Below, piece after piece: positions 10,114-21,559 of a stretch of DNA of 64,000 bases. The position numbers and the translations under genes are program-made. The notes beneath the pieces are model-generated. The model worked only from the letters and a program-made list of their open reading frames with translations. It did not search any database and had not been told where the DNA came from. Numbering within the stretch: position 1 is the stretch's first letter; each line of letters opens with the position of its first letter. This stretch comes from Procambarus clarkii (taxonomy: Eukaryota > Arthropoda > Malacostraca > Decapoda > Cambaridae), in assembly GCF_040958095.1 (NCBI RefSeq), contig NC_091158.1:32640303-32704302 (forward strand). Reading direction: 5' to 3'.

Positions 10114-11061
10114 AATGCGGCTGTCTCCCCCTTAGGGGCTACCGGGGGGAGTACCGACCCTCCCTGCGTCAACAATAACAAACCTTCCCAGCTGATTGAA
10201 GCGTCGTCACTGACTCGAGCCTTACAACAGTTATGTAACCATATGGAGCAACTTAAACGAGCTGCCTCCCCATGTACTGACTTTAAGCGTCCCGCTGATA
10301 ATCCATGGCTCAGATTATTGACTCAAATACATGACGACCAAAAGTCTATAATCTGAGAGCAGTCGGACCTGATAATGAAGCTTCAGAGTGATGCTTTGGC
10401 AATGCACAAGGCTAACCAAGATCTGTCTGCCAGAGTCGGCCACCTCGAACATGAATTAAGCTCTCTTCGGATCTCGGTTACTAACTTTAAACCAGCAGAA
10501 ACCTCTAAGAAGCAAGAAGAGATGTTACAAAAGTTAGAGAACCACTTTAACTCCCTACAACAGCAACACACTGCAACCCAAGACGAATCAGACCAACTTA
10601 AGCTCCTTGATTCTGTCATCATCTCATCACAGGATTTTCCCCATGAAACTGACAGAGAAGACTGTACTGCCATCGTGATCCAGGAATTGCGTACTAAGTT
10701 GAATTATTCAATCGAAGCAAGAGACATTAAGTCAGCTTATAGAGTGGGTACCAAATCATCTGGTGCAAACAACAGAAGGATACGCGTGAAGTTAGATAGC
10801 TGCTCCCGCAAGTCAGACCTTATCACTGCTGCAGTCGCTAGGAAATCCAAGGTTTATGTGAACGAATGTCTTACCAGATTCAGACAAAATCTCTTATTTA
10901 AACTACGTGGAATTCGCAATAGATCCACTGCTATTAAACATTGTTTTGTGCGCGATGGTAAAATAATAGCTAGGAAGACTGACTCTGGAAAAACTTATGT
11001 AATAACCACTGAAGCACACCTCACTTCTTTCCTGGATGACTGTGGGATATCAGCTGAATAA

Positions 11062-11514
11062 CCAGAACATAATTTGTAGTCTCACATACAACCAAAGTGT
11101 ACTTAAGCTCTGCCTTTCCTTTCCAAAGGTGTTTATTTTTATTTTAATTTTTACTTTATTTTTTGTTTGTCATCTTTGCCTGTTTTATACTCTTAATTAT
11201 TTGTTCTTAGTTAATCCCCTTGTCACTAAACCTAGGGCTTTTTATTACCCTGTTAATTAACCATTACTAAGCTAATTATCTTCATGATCATTTTTTTTTT
11301 ATGATTATTATTTTTCTTATTATTTTTTATTTTACATTTATATTGTCAGTCTCTACTGATTTTTTGTGTTTTATTTTATGTAACTTCTGTGTCCTCCCTG
11401 GCTATCTATTGGATCTTTATTTTACTTCTAAATTGTTACTATTTTATTGTATCTGCTCTTATTCTTGTGTTTTGCTTTATCGTGTATCTTGTATCATGAT
11501 CCCTCTGCATCTCT
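11062..11514 (+). other. LINE B inter-ORF region
   Basis: About 450 bp of very T-rich sequence between ORF1 and ORF2. Apparent open frames here encode hydrophobic low-complexity peptides caused by T runs and are not credible genes. ORF2 may use an ATG earlier than 11515, but the conserved endonuclease motifs begin well inside it. Confidence 0.5.
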
Positions 11515-14458
11515 ATGCACACTGATATTGATCCTGATCAAAATCTTCTGTCTCATATCTATACCAACCAGCACATTGATCATCATTATTGTAAGTATTT
11601 CACAGCACACCAGGCTAAAAACAAACTTCAAAATAGCACCTGTCTATCAGTTTATAACCAAAATGTTAGATCACTTGGTAAACATTTTGACGATTTAAAT
11701 GCACTACTCACAGCACTAGGTACTAACCTATCGTTCATTATTTTAACAGAAACTTGGCTAAATAAAGACTATACCCAACTCTACAACTTAGCTGGTTATA
11801 AAGCCATTCATAACTGTAGGCCTAATAAAAAAGGTGGTGGCACAGCTATATATTACCGAGATACATTTATCTGCAACAGTGTTATTAGTGACAGAGATGA
11901 CTACTGTGAATATACTTTTGCTCAGTTTACAATTAAATCCCTTAAATCCTCTTTGATTATTGGAGCCATCTATAGATTTCCTAATACTAACATAGCTTCT
12001 TTCTCAGACAACCTAAGGAATCTTATTATAAACAACAATCTCAACAAAAACCACATCATTCTGGGAGGAGACTTTAATATTGACCTGGGTCAACAAAACT
12101 GCTCTCAAGTTGACTATTTCCTTAACAGCATGAACTCCTGTATGCTAATCCCCACTATCACCAAACCTACCCGAGTCACTCAAACATCAGCCACTACCTT
12201 GGACCACATATGGACAAACATAACAGCTCCCCTTGTATCTGGTATAATCTACGACAGAACAACTGACCACTATCCTACCTTTCTCATAGCGAACATGGAC
12301 ATAACACCACCAAAAAGCAAGAAACTTTCATTTAGGCTACACAGTGAATCAGCTTTAGACAATCTTACAGAGGCACTTCACAATATTAACTGGGATTCTG
12401 AATTCAATAATACCCATGATATAAATTCATTAGCTAACCTCTTCCTCTCCAAAACTCTAAGCCTCTACAACCTTCATTGTCCCCTTCTTACAAAGCAAGT
12501 AACTGACAAAAGATTAAACAATACATGGCTCACAAGTGGCATTCTCAACTCAATCAACAAGAAACATGAATATGAAAAGAAAGTTAGGATTGGCCTAGTT
12601 TCAAAGGAAGTAGCTAAAAGGTACTCATCAATGCTTACCAGTATCATAAGAAAGGCAAAACTTGCATATTATGTGAATAGATTCAATGAAGCAAAAGGCA
12701 ACATGAAAAACACTTGGAAAACTATCTCTAGTATCCTAGGAACTAAACAACACTCACATAACCAAATAAAACTCTACAAGGATGGGGATATACCGTCAAC
12801 TGATTTAGAAATGGCAAATGAATTTAATAGTTTCTTTTCATCGGTTGGTGCTAATCTTGCCAGTAAAATCCCACAGACTCAGACACATATTAACACATAT
12901 CTCTCAGGCAGCTATCCAAACTCTCTTCTCCTTTCACCAATCAGCCCGGCAGATGTTGTGTCCATCATACACTCTCTAAAAACCAAGGCAGGGAACACCA
13001 GTGAAATTCCGTCCATTGTGTACAAGAGAGCCTCCCATGCCCTTGCCCCATCCATAGCACTACTGTTCAACAAATCTATAGAGTGTCACACCTTCCCTGA
13101 TATCCTCAAAAAAGCAAGAGTAACGCCAGTCCATAAAGGAGGCAATCCGGCGGACATAAACAATTATAGACCAATATCAAATCTACCTATTCTATCTAAA
13201 ATATTTGAAAAAGTTATTTACAAACAGCTCTATTCCTACCTCGTAAAATTCGACATACTCAGCCCCTGCCAGTTTGGCTTCCGGTCCCAAAAGAGTACCA
13301 ATGATGCAATCATTAGTCTCCTTGACATTATCTACTCAGCCCTTGACAAAAATGAGTTTCCGATTGGACTCTTCATTGACCTAAGAAAAGCCTTTGATAC
13401 TGTTAATCACAACTACCTCTTACTTAAACTCCAGCATTATGGAATCCGAGGCCTTGCCCTTGACTACATCCGATCCTATCTTAGTGACAGACACCAATAT
13501 GTAACCATCAATGATACAACTTCTTCCACTCTACCAATTACCGTTGGAGTGCCACAGGGCAGCATCTTAGGACCTCTTCTATTTCTTATATATATAAACG
13601 ATCTGCCTAATGTCTCTAATATTCTCAAACCTATATTGTTAGCTGACGATACTACCCTTATCTACTCAAACCTCAACCCACATACACTAAATAATGTTGT
13701 GAATAATGAATTAAAAAAAGTCCACTTATGGATGTCAACGAACATACTAACATTAAACATCGAAAAGACTTACTACATCTTATTTGGAAGCAAATCATCA
13801 AATGCAATTCAGCTACAGATAGACAACATTAACATCAGTAATAAAAATGATGGCAAGTTTCTTGGCCTATTCCTAGACAAGAGACTCAACTTCAGCACCC
13901 ACATTCAACACATAACTAAGAAAGTCTCTAAGACAGTTGGTATACTCTCCAAAATCAGATATTATGTTCCTAACTCTGCTCTCCTCTCACTATATTATGC
14001 ACTAATCTACCCCTATCTTAATTATGGTATCTGTGCATGGGGGTCTACCACTGACAAACCACCTTAAGCCCATCATCACACAGCAAAAATCTGCTATCAG
14101 AATAATAACTAACTCTGCTTTCAGACAACACTCAGCTCCCTTGTTTAAATCTCTAAACTTGCTAAATATTAACTCCCTCCACACATTCTCTTGTGTCAAC
14201 TACATTTACAAAACCCTGTTCTTAAATGCAAACCATGCTCTGAAACTCTCCCTGGACAGATGTAATAGGACCCATTATCACCACACCAGAAATAAATATC
14301 TCTTTGATATCCCCAGGGTCAAACTTAATCTGTGTAAACACTCTATGCAAATTAAGGGACCTAGTCTATGGAACTCACTCCCTAGTGAATTGAAAAACTG
14401 TAAAACTTTTGCCTTATTTAAAAGCAAAACCAAAAAGTACCTAACTTCATCTATTTAG
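11515..14458 (+). pseudogene. LINE B ORF2 (APE endonuclease-RT), one frameshift
   Basis: Nicks target DNA and reverse-transcribes LINE RNA. The frame 11515-14067 (850 codons) carries endonuclease motifs YNQNVRSLG (about residue 43), LTETWLNKD (about 77), LGGDFNIDLG (about 184), TTLDHIWTN (about 237) and DRTTDHYP (about 254). RT motifs are NYRPISNLPILSKIFEK (about 548), QFGFRSQKSTND (about 586), GLFIDLRKAFDTVNH (about 620), GVPQGSILGP (about 678) and LADDTTLIYS (about 705). An extra base near 14057 moves the C-terminal 130 residues into another frame (14024-14458), where HHTRNKYLFDIPRVKL and SLWNSLPSEL give the usual C-terminal domain. There is no RNase H. The catalytic dyad is intact; the residue before ADD is Leu where sister copies have Phe. 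Confidence 0.9.
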
Positions 14459-14963
14459 TTTCCTACACTGAGCTTTAAATTTGCTCTGTACCTAGTGGTA
14501 CCCAATCTCCTAATTTTTATGTAATATCAAACAACCTTATCATTGTGTTCATTGCTGTCTTCTTTTATGTGCTAGCCATATGCTGTATTGTGACTACCAA
14601 TTTTTGTCAACTACCATTCAAGCTGTCATTGCAATCAATCTTATATTGTTTCTGCTGTATTGTGCCTACCAATTTGTTGTCAACTACCATTTTAAGCTGT
14701 CATTGCAATCAATCATAGCTACCTATGTGCTTTAATATACTGTACCTATAATTTTCTCTCATCTTTTTTTTTCATTCCATGTAATCTGTTATCATTTTTT
14801 TTGTCTATAAATTTTGCAAGTATTTACCTCCTTAAAATTTTCTTAGATTAAGGACCTGCCCGAAACGCTGCGCGTGCTAGTGGCTTTACAAGACTGTAAT
14901 TACCATAATTGTATCCTCACATTCCTTATGTACATTCTTGTATATGCATAAATAAATAAATAA
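14459..14963 (+). other. LINE B 3' UTR
   Basis: Noncoding AT-rich 505 bp, duplicated almost perfectly in insert D. It contains two tandem diverged blocks around the phrase AAGCTGTCATTGCAATCAAT (about 14620 and 14693), the shared LINE motif at 14857-14888 and a terminal AAAT repeat. Confidence 0.7.
14857..14888 (+). promoter_or_regulatory. Conserved LINE 3'-UTR motif, LINE B
   Basis: Same motif as at 10000-10031, with hairpin arms ACGC and GCGT. It lies 75 bp before the terminal AAAT repeat. Confidence 0.5.
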
Positions 14964-17423
14964 AATTTAACACTAACCTTAGCAATCTTATACTAGAGAA
15001 CCGATTGAACAAAAACCACTTAATTATTTCTGGGGACTTTAATATTGACCTCTACGAGCCTGATAACTCTCCTGCTGCTAGTTTCCTCAACTGTATGAAT
15101 TCCTGTTTCCTCATACCCTTAATCACTAGACTTACTAGAATCACTGACAGTACTGCCACTACTCTTGATCACATCTGGACTAACATAACCTCTCCGCTTA
15201 CTTCAGGGATAATCGCTGATAGAACCACAGACCCCTACCCCCCCTTTTCTCCTAACCAACATTAACAAACCACCTCTAGAAACAAAGAAGATAAGCTTTA
15301 GGCTGTACAATGAAAATTCTATAGGCAATTTTATAGCTGCTGCTGCTAATATCAGCTGGGAATCTGAATTAGAGAACATAGGGGACATCAACCTAGCAGT
15401 GCAATCATTTCTTCAAAAAACTCTCAGCCTTTATAACACTCACTGTCCTATGCTAAAGAAACAAGTCACAACTAAAAGGCTAAATAATCCTTGGCTTACA
15501 AAGGGAATACTTAAATCCATTAATAAAAAACATGACCTTGAGAAGAAGTATAGGTTAGGAATTGTCTCCAAAGAATTCTCAAAGAATTACTCATCATTGC
15601 TATCTAAAATAATTAGGAGAGCCAAAATTAAATACAACGAAGACAAATTTACCCACACAAAGGGCAACATCAAGAAAACATGGAGCACAATTTCTCAAAT
15701 ATTGGGATCAAAGAAGATTATAAATAACAAATAAATACTCCTGTCAAATAACGATGGTCAGCTTTCAGCCTCTGACACTGCTCTTGAGTTCAATAGGTTC
15801 TTCTCTTCCATTGGGTCATCCCTTGCAAATGATATTCCATCGTCCAGTACTAATATCCAGGACTATCTTACAGGAAACTATCCACATTCTCCGTACCTAA
15901 TGCCTACTAACTCCACTGATGTTACTGACATAATCATTTCCCTTACAACCAAGTCTAGTGCCCTTGAGGAGATACCAACTTTAATTTACAAAAAAGCCTC
16001 CAGATGTTTAGCCCCTGCTATTGCATTGCTCTTCAACAAGTCACTTGAACTCCAAACCTTTCCAGATATTCTAAAAAAAAGCGAGTGTAACCCCTGTCCA
16101 CAAATGTGGTGATCTCACAGATGTTAACAACTACAGACCTATATCAGTCCTGCCAAACTTGTCAAAAATATTTGAAAAACTAATCTACAAGCAGCTTTAC
16201 TCTTATCTAGCCAAACACAATATACTTAGCTCTTGTCAATATGGCTTCAGACCCAAAAAAATACTGACGATGCACTTATTTGTATGATTAACTTGATTCA
16301 TACAGCTCTTGATAAAAATGAGTTCCCTGTTGGGTTATTTGTGGACCTGCGTAAAGCTTTTGACACTGCCAACCACCAAAAACTTCTCCTTAAAGTACAT
16401 CATTATGGAGTCAGAAGACACTCCCTACAATACCTCAAATCTTACCTTACTGACAGGCTCCAGTATGTTTATGAGAATAATTCAATTTCTCCCACCCTAC
16501 CCATCAACATTGGTGTTCCTCAGGGCAGCATACTTGGCCCTCTCCTATTTCTCATCTACATTAATGACCTTCCAAATGCCTCCCAACACCTCAAACCAAT
16601 TCTATTTGCTGACGACACGACCTTCATTTACTCCAGTCCTGATCCCCTTGCTCTAAATGCCACAGCAAATACTGAGCTAAATAAAGTCCATCTTTGGTTA
16701 ACTGCCAACAAACTCACCCTTAACATTGACAAAACTTTCTATATTCTGTTTGGCAATAAATCCTCTAATCATATAAATCTCAAAATAAACAATACCCAAA
16801 TTTGTAACAAATTAGATGGCAAATTCCTTGGCGTTCTCATTGACCACAAGCTGAATTTCCAGGGACACATTCTAAATATATCAAAAAAAGTTTCTAAAAC
16901 TGTTGGCATTCTTTCTGAGATCAGATATTATGTACCCCGCCAGGCCCTGGTGACTCTTTATTACTCCCTCATCTATCCATATCTCAACTATGGTATATGT
17001 GCTTAGGGTTCTACTACCCAAAATCATTTACGTCCTCTAATTACTCAACACAAAGCTGCTATTAGGACAATATCCAACTCTGGCCCCAGATATCAATCGG
17101 TACCCCTACTCAAATCTCTGAATATGTTAGATATTAAGTCACTGCACATTCTCTCATGTGTATTATACATATATAAAACGCTGAAATGTAATGCCAATCC
17201 TGACCTCAAAAGCTTCATTGAAGGTTGTAACAGAACCCATGAGCACCACACCAGAAATAAATACAGTTTTGATATTCCAAGAATACGACTTAATCAAACT
17301 AGAAATGCTCTACAAATAGAGGGATCAAGAATGTGGAATGACCTTCCCAACCATGTTAAAGACTGTACCTCTCTCAACCAGTTTAACATAAATACGAAGC
17401 ACTACCTAATAAATACCCTATAA

Positions 17424-17750
17424 CCTACCTTAATCCTCTGTTGTCAATCCATGTCTGTTTTTTTAAACAACGCTGTTTGTCGACCTAGTTGTATTTGTGC
17501 TGCTTTTTCAGCCATGTTCCCCCCTTTTTTATCTCTATTTTTATTTGTTCTCAATACATTTTATTCTTTATACTCAATTAGTATTAAGCTTTAGTCATTA
17601 ATGTTTTTCTTGCCCGAAACGCTTTGCGTAATAGTGGCTTTAGGCATTGTATGTACTAGCTCTATCTATAAATCCATCAATCTTTGTAAAATCTCTTGTA
17701 TGTATGTACCTTACCTAAATAAACATTTATTTATTTATTTATTTATTTAT
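17424..17750 (+). other. LINE C 3' UTR
   Basis: About 330 bp of noncoding sequence after the LINE C stop, T-rich, containing the conserved motif at 17611-17642, then the phrase GGCATTGTATGTACTAGCTC shared with other C-family copies, and a terminal TTTA repeat (17725-17750). Confidence 0.7.
17611..17642 (+). promoter_or_regulatory. Conserved LINE 3'-UTR motif (family C form)
   Basis: TGCCCGAAACGCT followed by TTGCGTAA and TAGTGGCTTTA. It differs from the family B form at only a few central bases although the surrounding 3' UTRs are otherwise unlike. Confidence 0.5.
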
Positions 17751-18505
17751 AAATACATGTTACTACTTATCTCTCAGGCAGCTATCAAAACTCTCTTCTC
17801 CTTTCACCAGTCAGCCCGACAGATGTTGTGTCCATCATTCACTCATTAAAAACCAAGGCTAGGAACATTAATGAAATACCATCTACGGTATATAAGAGTG
17901 CCTTCCACGCCCTTGCACCACCCATAGCTCTGCTATTCAATACATTTCTAGAGAGTCATGCATTCCCTGATATCCTTAAAAAGGCAAGAGTAACGCCAGT
18001 TCATAAAGGAGGCAATACGCTAGATATAAACAATTACATACCAATATCAAATCTACATATATTACCAAAAATATTTGAAAAATTGTTTATAAATAGCTCT
18101 ACTTCTACCTCGAAAAAATTCAACATACTAAGTCCTTGTCAGTTTGGCTTCCGCTCCCCCAAAAATACCAACGATTTAATTATTAGTCTGCTTGATATCA
18201 TTTACACAGCCCTTGACAAAAATGAATTTCTAATTGGACTCTTCATTGACCTGAGAAAGGCCTTTGATACTGTTTACTATAACTACCTCTTACTTAAACT
18301 CCATCATTATGGAATCCGAGGCCATGCCTTGGACTATATTCGATCTTATCTTAGTGACAGACACCAATAAGTTGCCATCAATGATATAACCTCCCCCACT
18401 CTACCTTTAACCGCAGGAGTACCCTAGGACCTCTTCTATTTCTTATATACATCAGTGATCTGTCTAATGTCTCTAACATTCTTAAACGTATACCTATTTG
18501 CTGAC

Positions 18506-18645
18506 GATAATATCATAATAATAATATAATAATAATAATAATAATACATACATAAAGAGATTTTACAAAGTTTGTTGGCTTTATAGATAGAGCTAGTACA
18601 TACAATGCCTAAAGCCACTATTACGCAAAGCGTTTCGGGCAGAAC
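18506..18645 (-). mobile_element. C-family LINE 3' tail, reversed, in the RT of LINE E
   Basis: It starts with an AATAAT-type repeat (the 3' tail on the minus strand) followed by the reverse complement of the C-family 3' UTR, including the conserved motif at 18610-18641. Only about 110 bp of element remain, so it is severely 5'-truncated. Around a dozen host bases are missing at the site compared with LINE B. Confidence 0.75.
18610..18641 (-). promoter_or_regulatory. Conserved LINE 3'-UTR motif, reversed
   Basis: Reverse complement of the family C form at 17611-17642, with no base difference that I can see. Confidence 0.5.
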
Positions 18646-19334
18646 TCAGACCACAACCCACACACACACACATTAAATAATGTTGTAAATAATGAATTAA
18701 AAAAGTTCACTCATGGTTGGCAACCAACAAACTCACACTAAACATGAAATAGTCCTACTATATATTATTTGGAAACAAATCAACAAATGTAATTCAACTT
18801 CAGATAGACAATGTTAACATCAGCAATAAAAAGGCTGGAAAGTTCCTTGGCTTATACTTTGACAAGAGACTCAACTTCAGCACCCACATATAATACATAA
18901 TAAAAGTTTCAAAAACGGTCGGTATGCTCTCTAAAATCAAATATGTTCCAAATTCTGCTCTCCTCTCATTATACTATGCACTAATTAAATTAAATTAAAT
19001 TAAATTAATTTAAATTAAATTAAATTCTTTATTCAGGAAAAGTACATACAAAGTTGATTTACAAACCTAATGTTGGATTTATAGATAGACCTAGTACATA
19101 CAATACCTAAAGCCACTAATATTCATAGAGTTTCTGGCAAGGTGTTGGGGGAAGAAAAACACTTAGACTAAAACGTAATAGTAATTGGGATTAGGTAAAA
19201 ATTATTTTGAAGAGGAATACAAAATAAAAAAAAAGGGAGAACATGACAGAAATCATCAATTGTACAAGTTGGAGAACAAACAGCATTGTTTAAAATAGCA
19301 AAACATGGGTTGACATTTAAGGGGTAAAGTTGGT

Positions 19335-19500
19335 TACATGACGTTAATCAGGTAGTACTTGGTTTTACTCTTAAACTGGTTGAGAGAGTTACAGCTTTTG
19401 ACATGATTGGGAAGGTCATTCCACATTCTGGGTCCATTGATTTATAGAGCATTTCTAATTTGGTTAAGTCGCACTCTTGGAATATCAAATAGGTATTTTC
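19335..19500 (-). pseudogene. LINE F ORF2 C-terminal end
   Basis: On the minus strand this encodes the C-terminal domain typical of these LINEs (FDIPRVRLNQIRNAL, MWNDLPNHVKS), a continuation of 25846-26127 across the composite insert. It contains an in-frame stop where sister copies have a sense codon near 19444. Downstream is 3' UTR. Confidence 0.7.
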
Positions 19501-19540
19501 TGATCAGGGGAAGGAAGACACCAAGCCTTGGGGGCGTAAT

Positions 19541-19546
19541 TTTATT
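19541..19546 (-). terminator. Polyadenylation signal AATAAA, short unit
   Basis: AATAAA on the minus strand, 40 bp before the minus-strand end of the unit (19501). It is conserved in the long unit at 20334-20339. Confidence 0.45.
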
Positions 19547-20176
19547 GACATGATAAATAATTCTGCAGAAGTAAAACAGGCTTTTAAATAGGACTTAACA
19601 AATGTATAACATAGCCGTGGCTAACGCAAAGTACACGAAACATCTTAAATTGTACACCCGTAGTAAAACGTAATCTTATAGCCTAGTAACAAACTCTGCA
19701 GAAACCTAATGTCCTAATGTCTAGAATTAGCAGTGAGGCGAATGTAACAAATCTAATACTAAGTATAACAGGACACCAAAGTGAACAACATAACATAAGG
19801 GAAACCCTAGCTGGAGAATAATCAGGCGGCAGAAAACATAGTGACTGGGGAAGCCTGATATGTATTTGGAGAAGAAAATAACCCCAGGCCAGAGGCCGAG
19901 CCGCCAAGGAAGGAATTACCTGACAAGGTAGGGCTTACTAGTAGAATGTCTGTAAAGTCAAAGTAGTAGCTGCGGACAGCGGAACACTTGGGGACGGGCG
20001 CTGCACCCCCCCCTTACCCATCCCCAGTGAAACGGGAGGAAAACGTGAGGACCAACGACTGACGTAGTCAGAACCGTGAGAACTGGCAGCCAGCAGAAAG
20101 GGGGAGGAGGGTGGGCGCTTCATGAATCTTGGACCTGGTCGGGAGAGGGAGTGAGAGCGGGACCTGACTTCCCGCG

Positions 20177-20184
20177 CCTTTTAT
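20177..20184 (-). promoter_or_regulatory. TATA-like box, short unit
   Basis: ATAAAAGG on the minus strand within a G/C-rich block, with C/T-rich CTCTCACTCCC about 30 bp downstream that could hold an initiator. It is conserved at 25734-25741. Confidence 0.45.
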
Positions 20185-20333
20185 GCCACCCAGGCTGGCC
20201 GCACCACGCCTGCGGGACGCGATGCGCAATTGTCTCTTCCTTCCCCCGTCAGAAACTCCACCGCCTTTCGTCAAAAGGCAGTGGGCCATTTTCTGATCAG
20301 GGGAAGGAAGACACCAAGCCTTGGGGGCGTAAT

Positions 20334-20339
20334 TTTATT
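20334..20339 (-). terminator. Polyadenylation signal AATAAA, long unit
   Basis: Same position within the A block as 19541-19546, 40 bp before the minus-strand end of the long unit. Confidence 0.45.
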
Positions 20340-20800
20340 GACATGATAAATAATTCTGCAGAAGTAAAACAGGCTTTTAAATAGGACTTAACAAATGTAT
20401 AACATAGCCGTGGCTAACGCAAAGTACACGAAACATCTTAAATTGTACACCCATAGTAAAACGTAATCTTATAGCCTAGTAACAAACTCTGCAGAAACCT
20501 AATGTCCTAATGTCTAGAATTAGCAGTGAGGCGAATGTAACAAATCTAATACTAAGTATAACAGGACACCAAAGTGAACAACATAACATAAGGGAAACCC
20601 TAGCTGGAGAATAATCAGGCGGCAGAAAACATAGTGACTGGGGAAGCCTGATATGTATTTGGAGAAGAAAATAACCCCAGGCCAGAGGCCGAGCCGCCAA
20701 GGAAGGAATTACCTGACAAGGTAGGGCTTACTAGTAGAATGTCTGTAAAGTCAAAGTAGTAGCTGCGGACAGCGGAACACTTGGGGACGGGTGCTGCACC

Positions 20801-21559
20801 GCCACCCCGCAGGCCAGCAGGCCGGACCCCCCCCCCGAAGGGCGAGTGCCCGCTGGCCGCGAGGGAAACCTAAGGGAGGCAGAGCAACTACGCTACAAAA
20901 CTAGGAAGGAAGGAGGACAAACTGGAGGAGCTCGCACATCGCCTAGACTTATGCCCCCTGGCCTTGGCCCGTGGGCGACGGTCGGTGAAGGAGGGGGGCA
21001 GGGGCGGCTGTAGCAGCCGCGGCAGGGTCTGCCTCGGTGGTTCCCATGCCCTGAAGGCTTGTGACATGAGAGGGCCCCCGAGCCTGCGCGATGGGCGCCT
21101 GCAGCGTCGTCCAATCGTCGGCCGAAAAAGGTGGAGGCTGCGACGCTGTGCCACCCGCCGCTTTGCCGGCAGTGGCCTCTGGGAAGTGTGGTCGCCGTGC
21201 ACATCAGAGCCGCTCGAGGAGGCCCCCGAGGGGGGGGGGAGGCGAAGCGAAGGTCGGCTGCGTCCTCACCCCACTGCGCTGTTGTCCTCACGCGACGTCG
21301 CCCGAGCCCTCTTCCGTGTTGCAGTTGCTGCGTGATCCGGCTTCTCGCTACTGCGGAAAATGAAAAAGTAAGCATCAACAGGTCTAACGGGGAAAAACAG
21401 GCAGGGAGGCCCAGCTGCCGCACCGGCAACCGTCACATACACAAGTAGACAAAAGCAAGGTAAAGTTAAGTGTCCATAGTGATTGAGAACACCGGACATA
21501 GCCAATGCTATCGTAATAAAACCAATGTAATAAACTCTGAGCAGTTAAAATAGATTAAG
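20801..21559. other. CpG-rich segment without a recognisable gene
   Basis: Rich in CG dinucleotides and G/C runs (a run of ten C near 20828, G runs near 21231). Open frames on both strands (for example 20893-21429 minus) are proline/arginine-rich and overlap one another, as expected for GC-rich noncoding DNA. Nothing identifiable. Confidence 0.4.

Larger units (their letters stand above)
9473..11061 (+). pseudogene. LINE B ORF1 (coiled-coil, L1/FP-like RNA-binding protein), interrupted
   Basis: The frame opens at ATG 9473, is interrupted by insert D at 9569-10113, and resumes in the same frame at 10114 (codons AAT GCG on both sides). A TGA near 10354 breaks it, probably a decayed CGA or AGA. 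From 10375 a clean 228-codon stretch follows: a predicted coiled coil (residues about 1-65, LEHELSSL, EEMLQKLENHF), an acidic linker, then the C-terminal nucleic-acid-binding domain with SAYRVGTKSSG, VYVNECLTRFRQN and CFVRDGKIIARKTDSG. Such ORF1 proteins coat the element RNA. The domain assignment rests on motif resemblance to L1 ORF1p CTD/FP proteins. Confidence 0.75.
9195..14963 (+). mobile_element. Full-length two-ORF LINE copy B (L2/CR1/Jockey-like), inserted in LINE C
   Basis: This near-complete LINE is about 5.2 kb once the nested 545-bp insert D is discounted. Layout: 5' UTR 9195-9472, ORF1 9473-11061, inter-ORF 11062-11514, ORF2 11515-14458, 3' UTR 14459-14963 ending in AAAT-type repeats. 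It interrupts the endonuclease of LINE C; the flanks share AATTT (9190-9194 and 14964-14968) and the host reading resumes at 14969. The only coding lesions I find are one in-frame TGA in ORF1, the D insertion and one frameshift near the ORF2 3' end, so it is a relatively recent copy and a good family reference. Confidence 0.85.
8761..17423 (+). pseudogene. LINE C ORF2 (endonuclease-RT), broken and split by B
   Basis: The coding parts are about 8761-9194 and 14969-17423. The endonuclease shows FTETWLKEDTSQL and HNCRPIQRGGG before the split, then ISGDFNIDLYEPD (15029 on), TTLDHIWTN and DRTTDPYP after it. RT pieces in successive frames are KIFEKLIYKQLYSYL (about 16170), GLFVDLRKAFDTANH (about 16335), GVPQGSILGP (about 16512) and FADDTTFIYSS (about 16605). 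The C-terminal domain typical of L2/CR1-like LINEs follows (HHTRNKYSFDIPR, then MWNDLPNHVKD). At least five frameshifts or stops break it (for example near 15265, 15734, 16085, 16255, and TAG at 17005). There is no RNase H. Confidence 0.85.
4640..17750 (+). mobile_element. L2/CR1/Jockey-like LINE copy C, interrupted by A2 and B
   Basis: One LINE copy can be assembled from three blocks: 4640-5036, 7970-9194 and 14969-17750. Block 1 is the C-terminal half of ORF1, block 2 finishes ORF1 and enters the ORF2 endonuclease, and block 3 carries the rest of the endonuclease, RT, C-terminal domain and 3' UTR, ending in a TTTA-type repeat (17725-17750). Block joins coincide with target-site duplications of the two inserts (TTGTGCGAGATGGT; AATTT). 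The 5' end is truncated in ORF1 and abuts LINE A1. The coding parts carry several frameshifts and stops, so the copy is dead. Confidence 0.8.
17828..18980 (+). pseudogene. LINE E reverse transcriptase fragment
   Basis: The open part (17828-18370) encodes the N-terminal RT region: KTKARNINEIPSTVYKSA, ARVTPVHKGGNTLDINNY, QFGFRSPKNTND and GLFIDLRKAFDTVYY. Stops and frameshifts follow: the GVPQGS box is destroyed near 18418, and the motif around CTGACGATA (about 18500) is cut by a reversed 3' tail of another LINE. Further RT sequence continues at 18653-18980. Closest relative in the window is ORF2 of LINE B. Not functional. Confidence 0.8.
19501..20288 (-). mobile_element. Composite element, short unit (788 bp, LTR-like termini)
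   Basis: The unit begins TGATCAGG and ends GTGGGCCA, so it has TG...CA ends, and it is bounded on both sides by TTTTC (19496-19500 and 20289-20293). Its first 505 bp (A block) recur at 20294-20800 and its last 173 bp (B block, 20116-20288) recur at 25673-25845; the middle 105 bp do not recur. On the minus strand B carries a TATA-like box and A an AATAAA, the order expected of an LTR or small transcription unit. No protein is supported: the repeated 74-codon frame is just part of A. Confidence 0.6.

Noticed and set aside
19683..19907. 74-codon minus-strand frame repeated at 20476-20700
   Set aside because: Its conservation follows from the duplicated A block; both copies are identical in DNA, so there is no evidence of selection on protein.
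20893..21429. 178-codon minus-strand frame in the CpG-rich segment
   Set aside because: Composition-driven (P, R, G-rich), overlapped by equally long frames on both strands, no motif.
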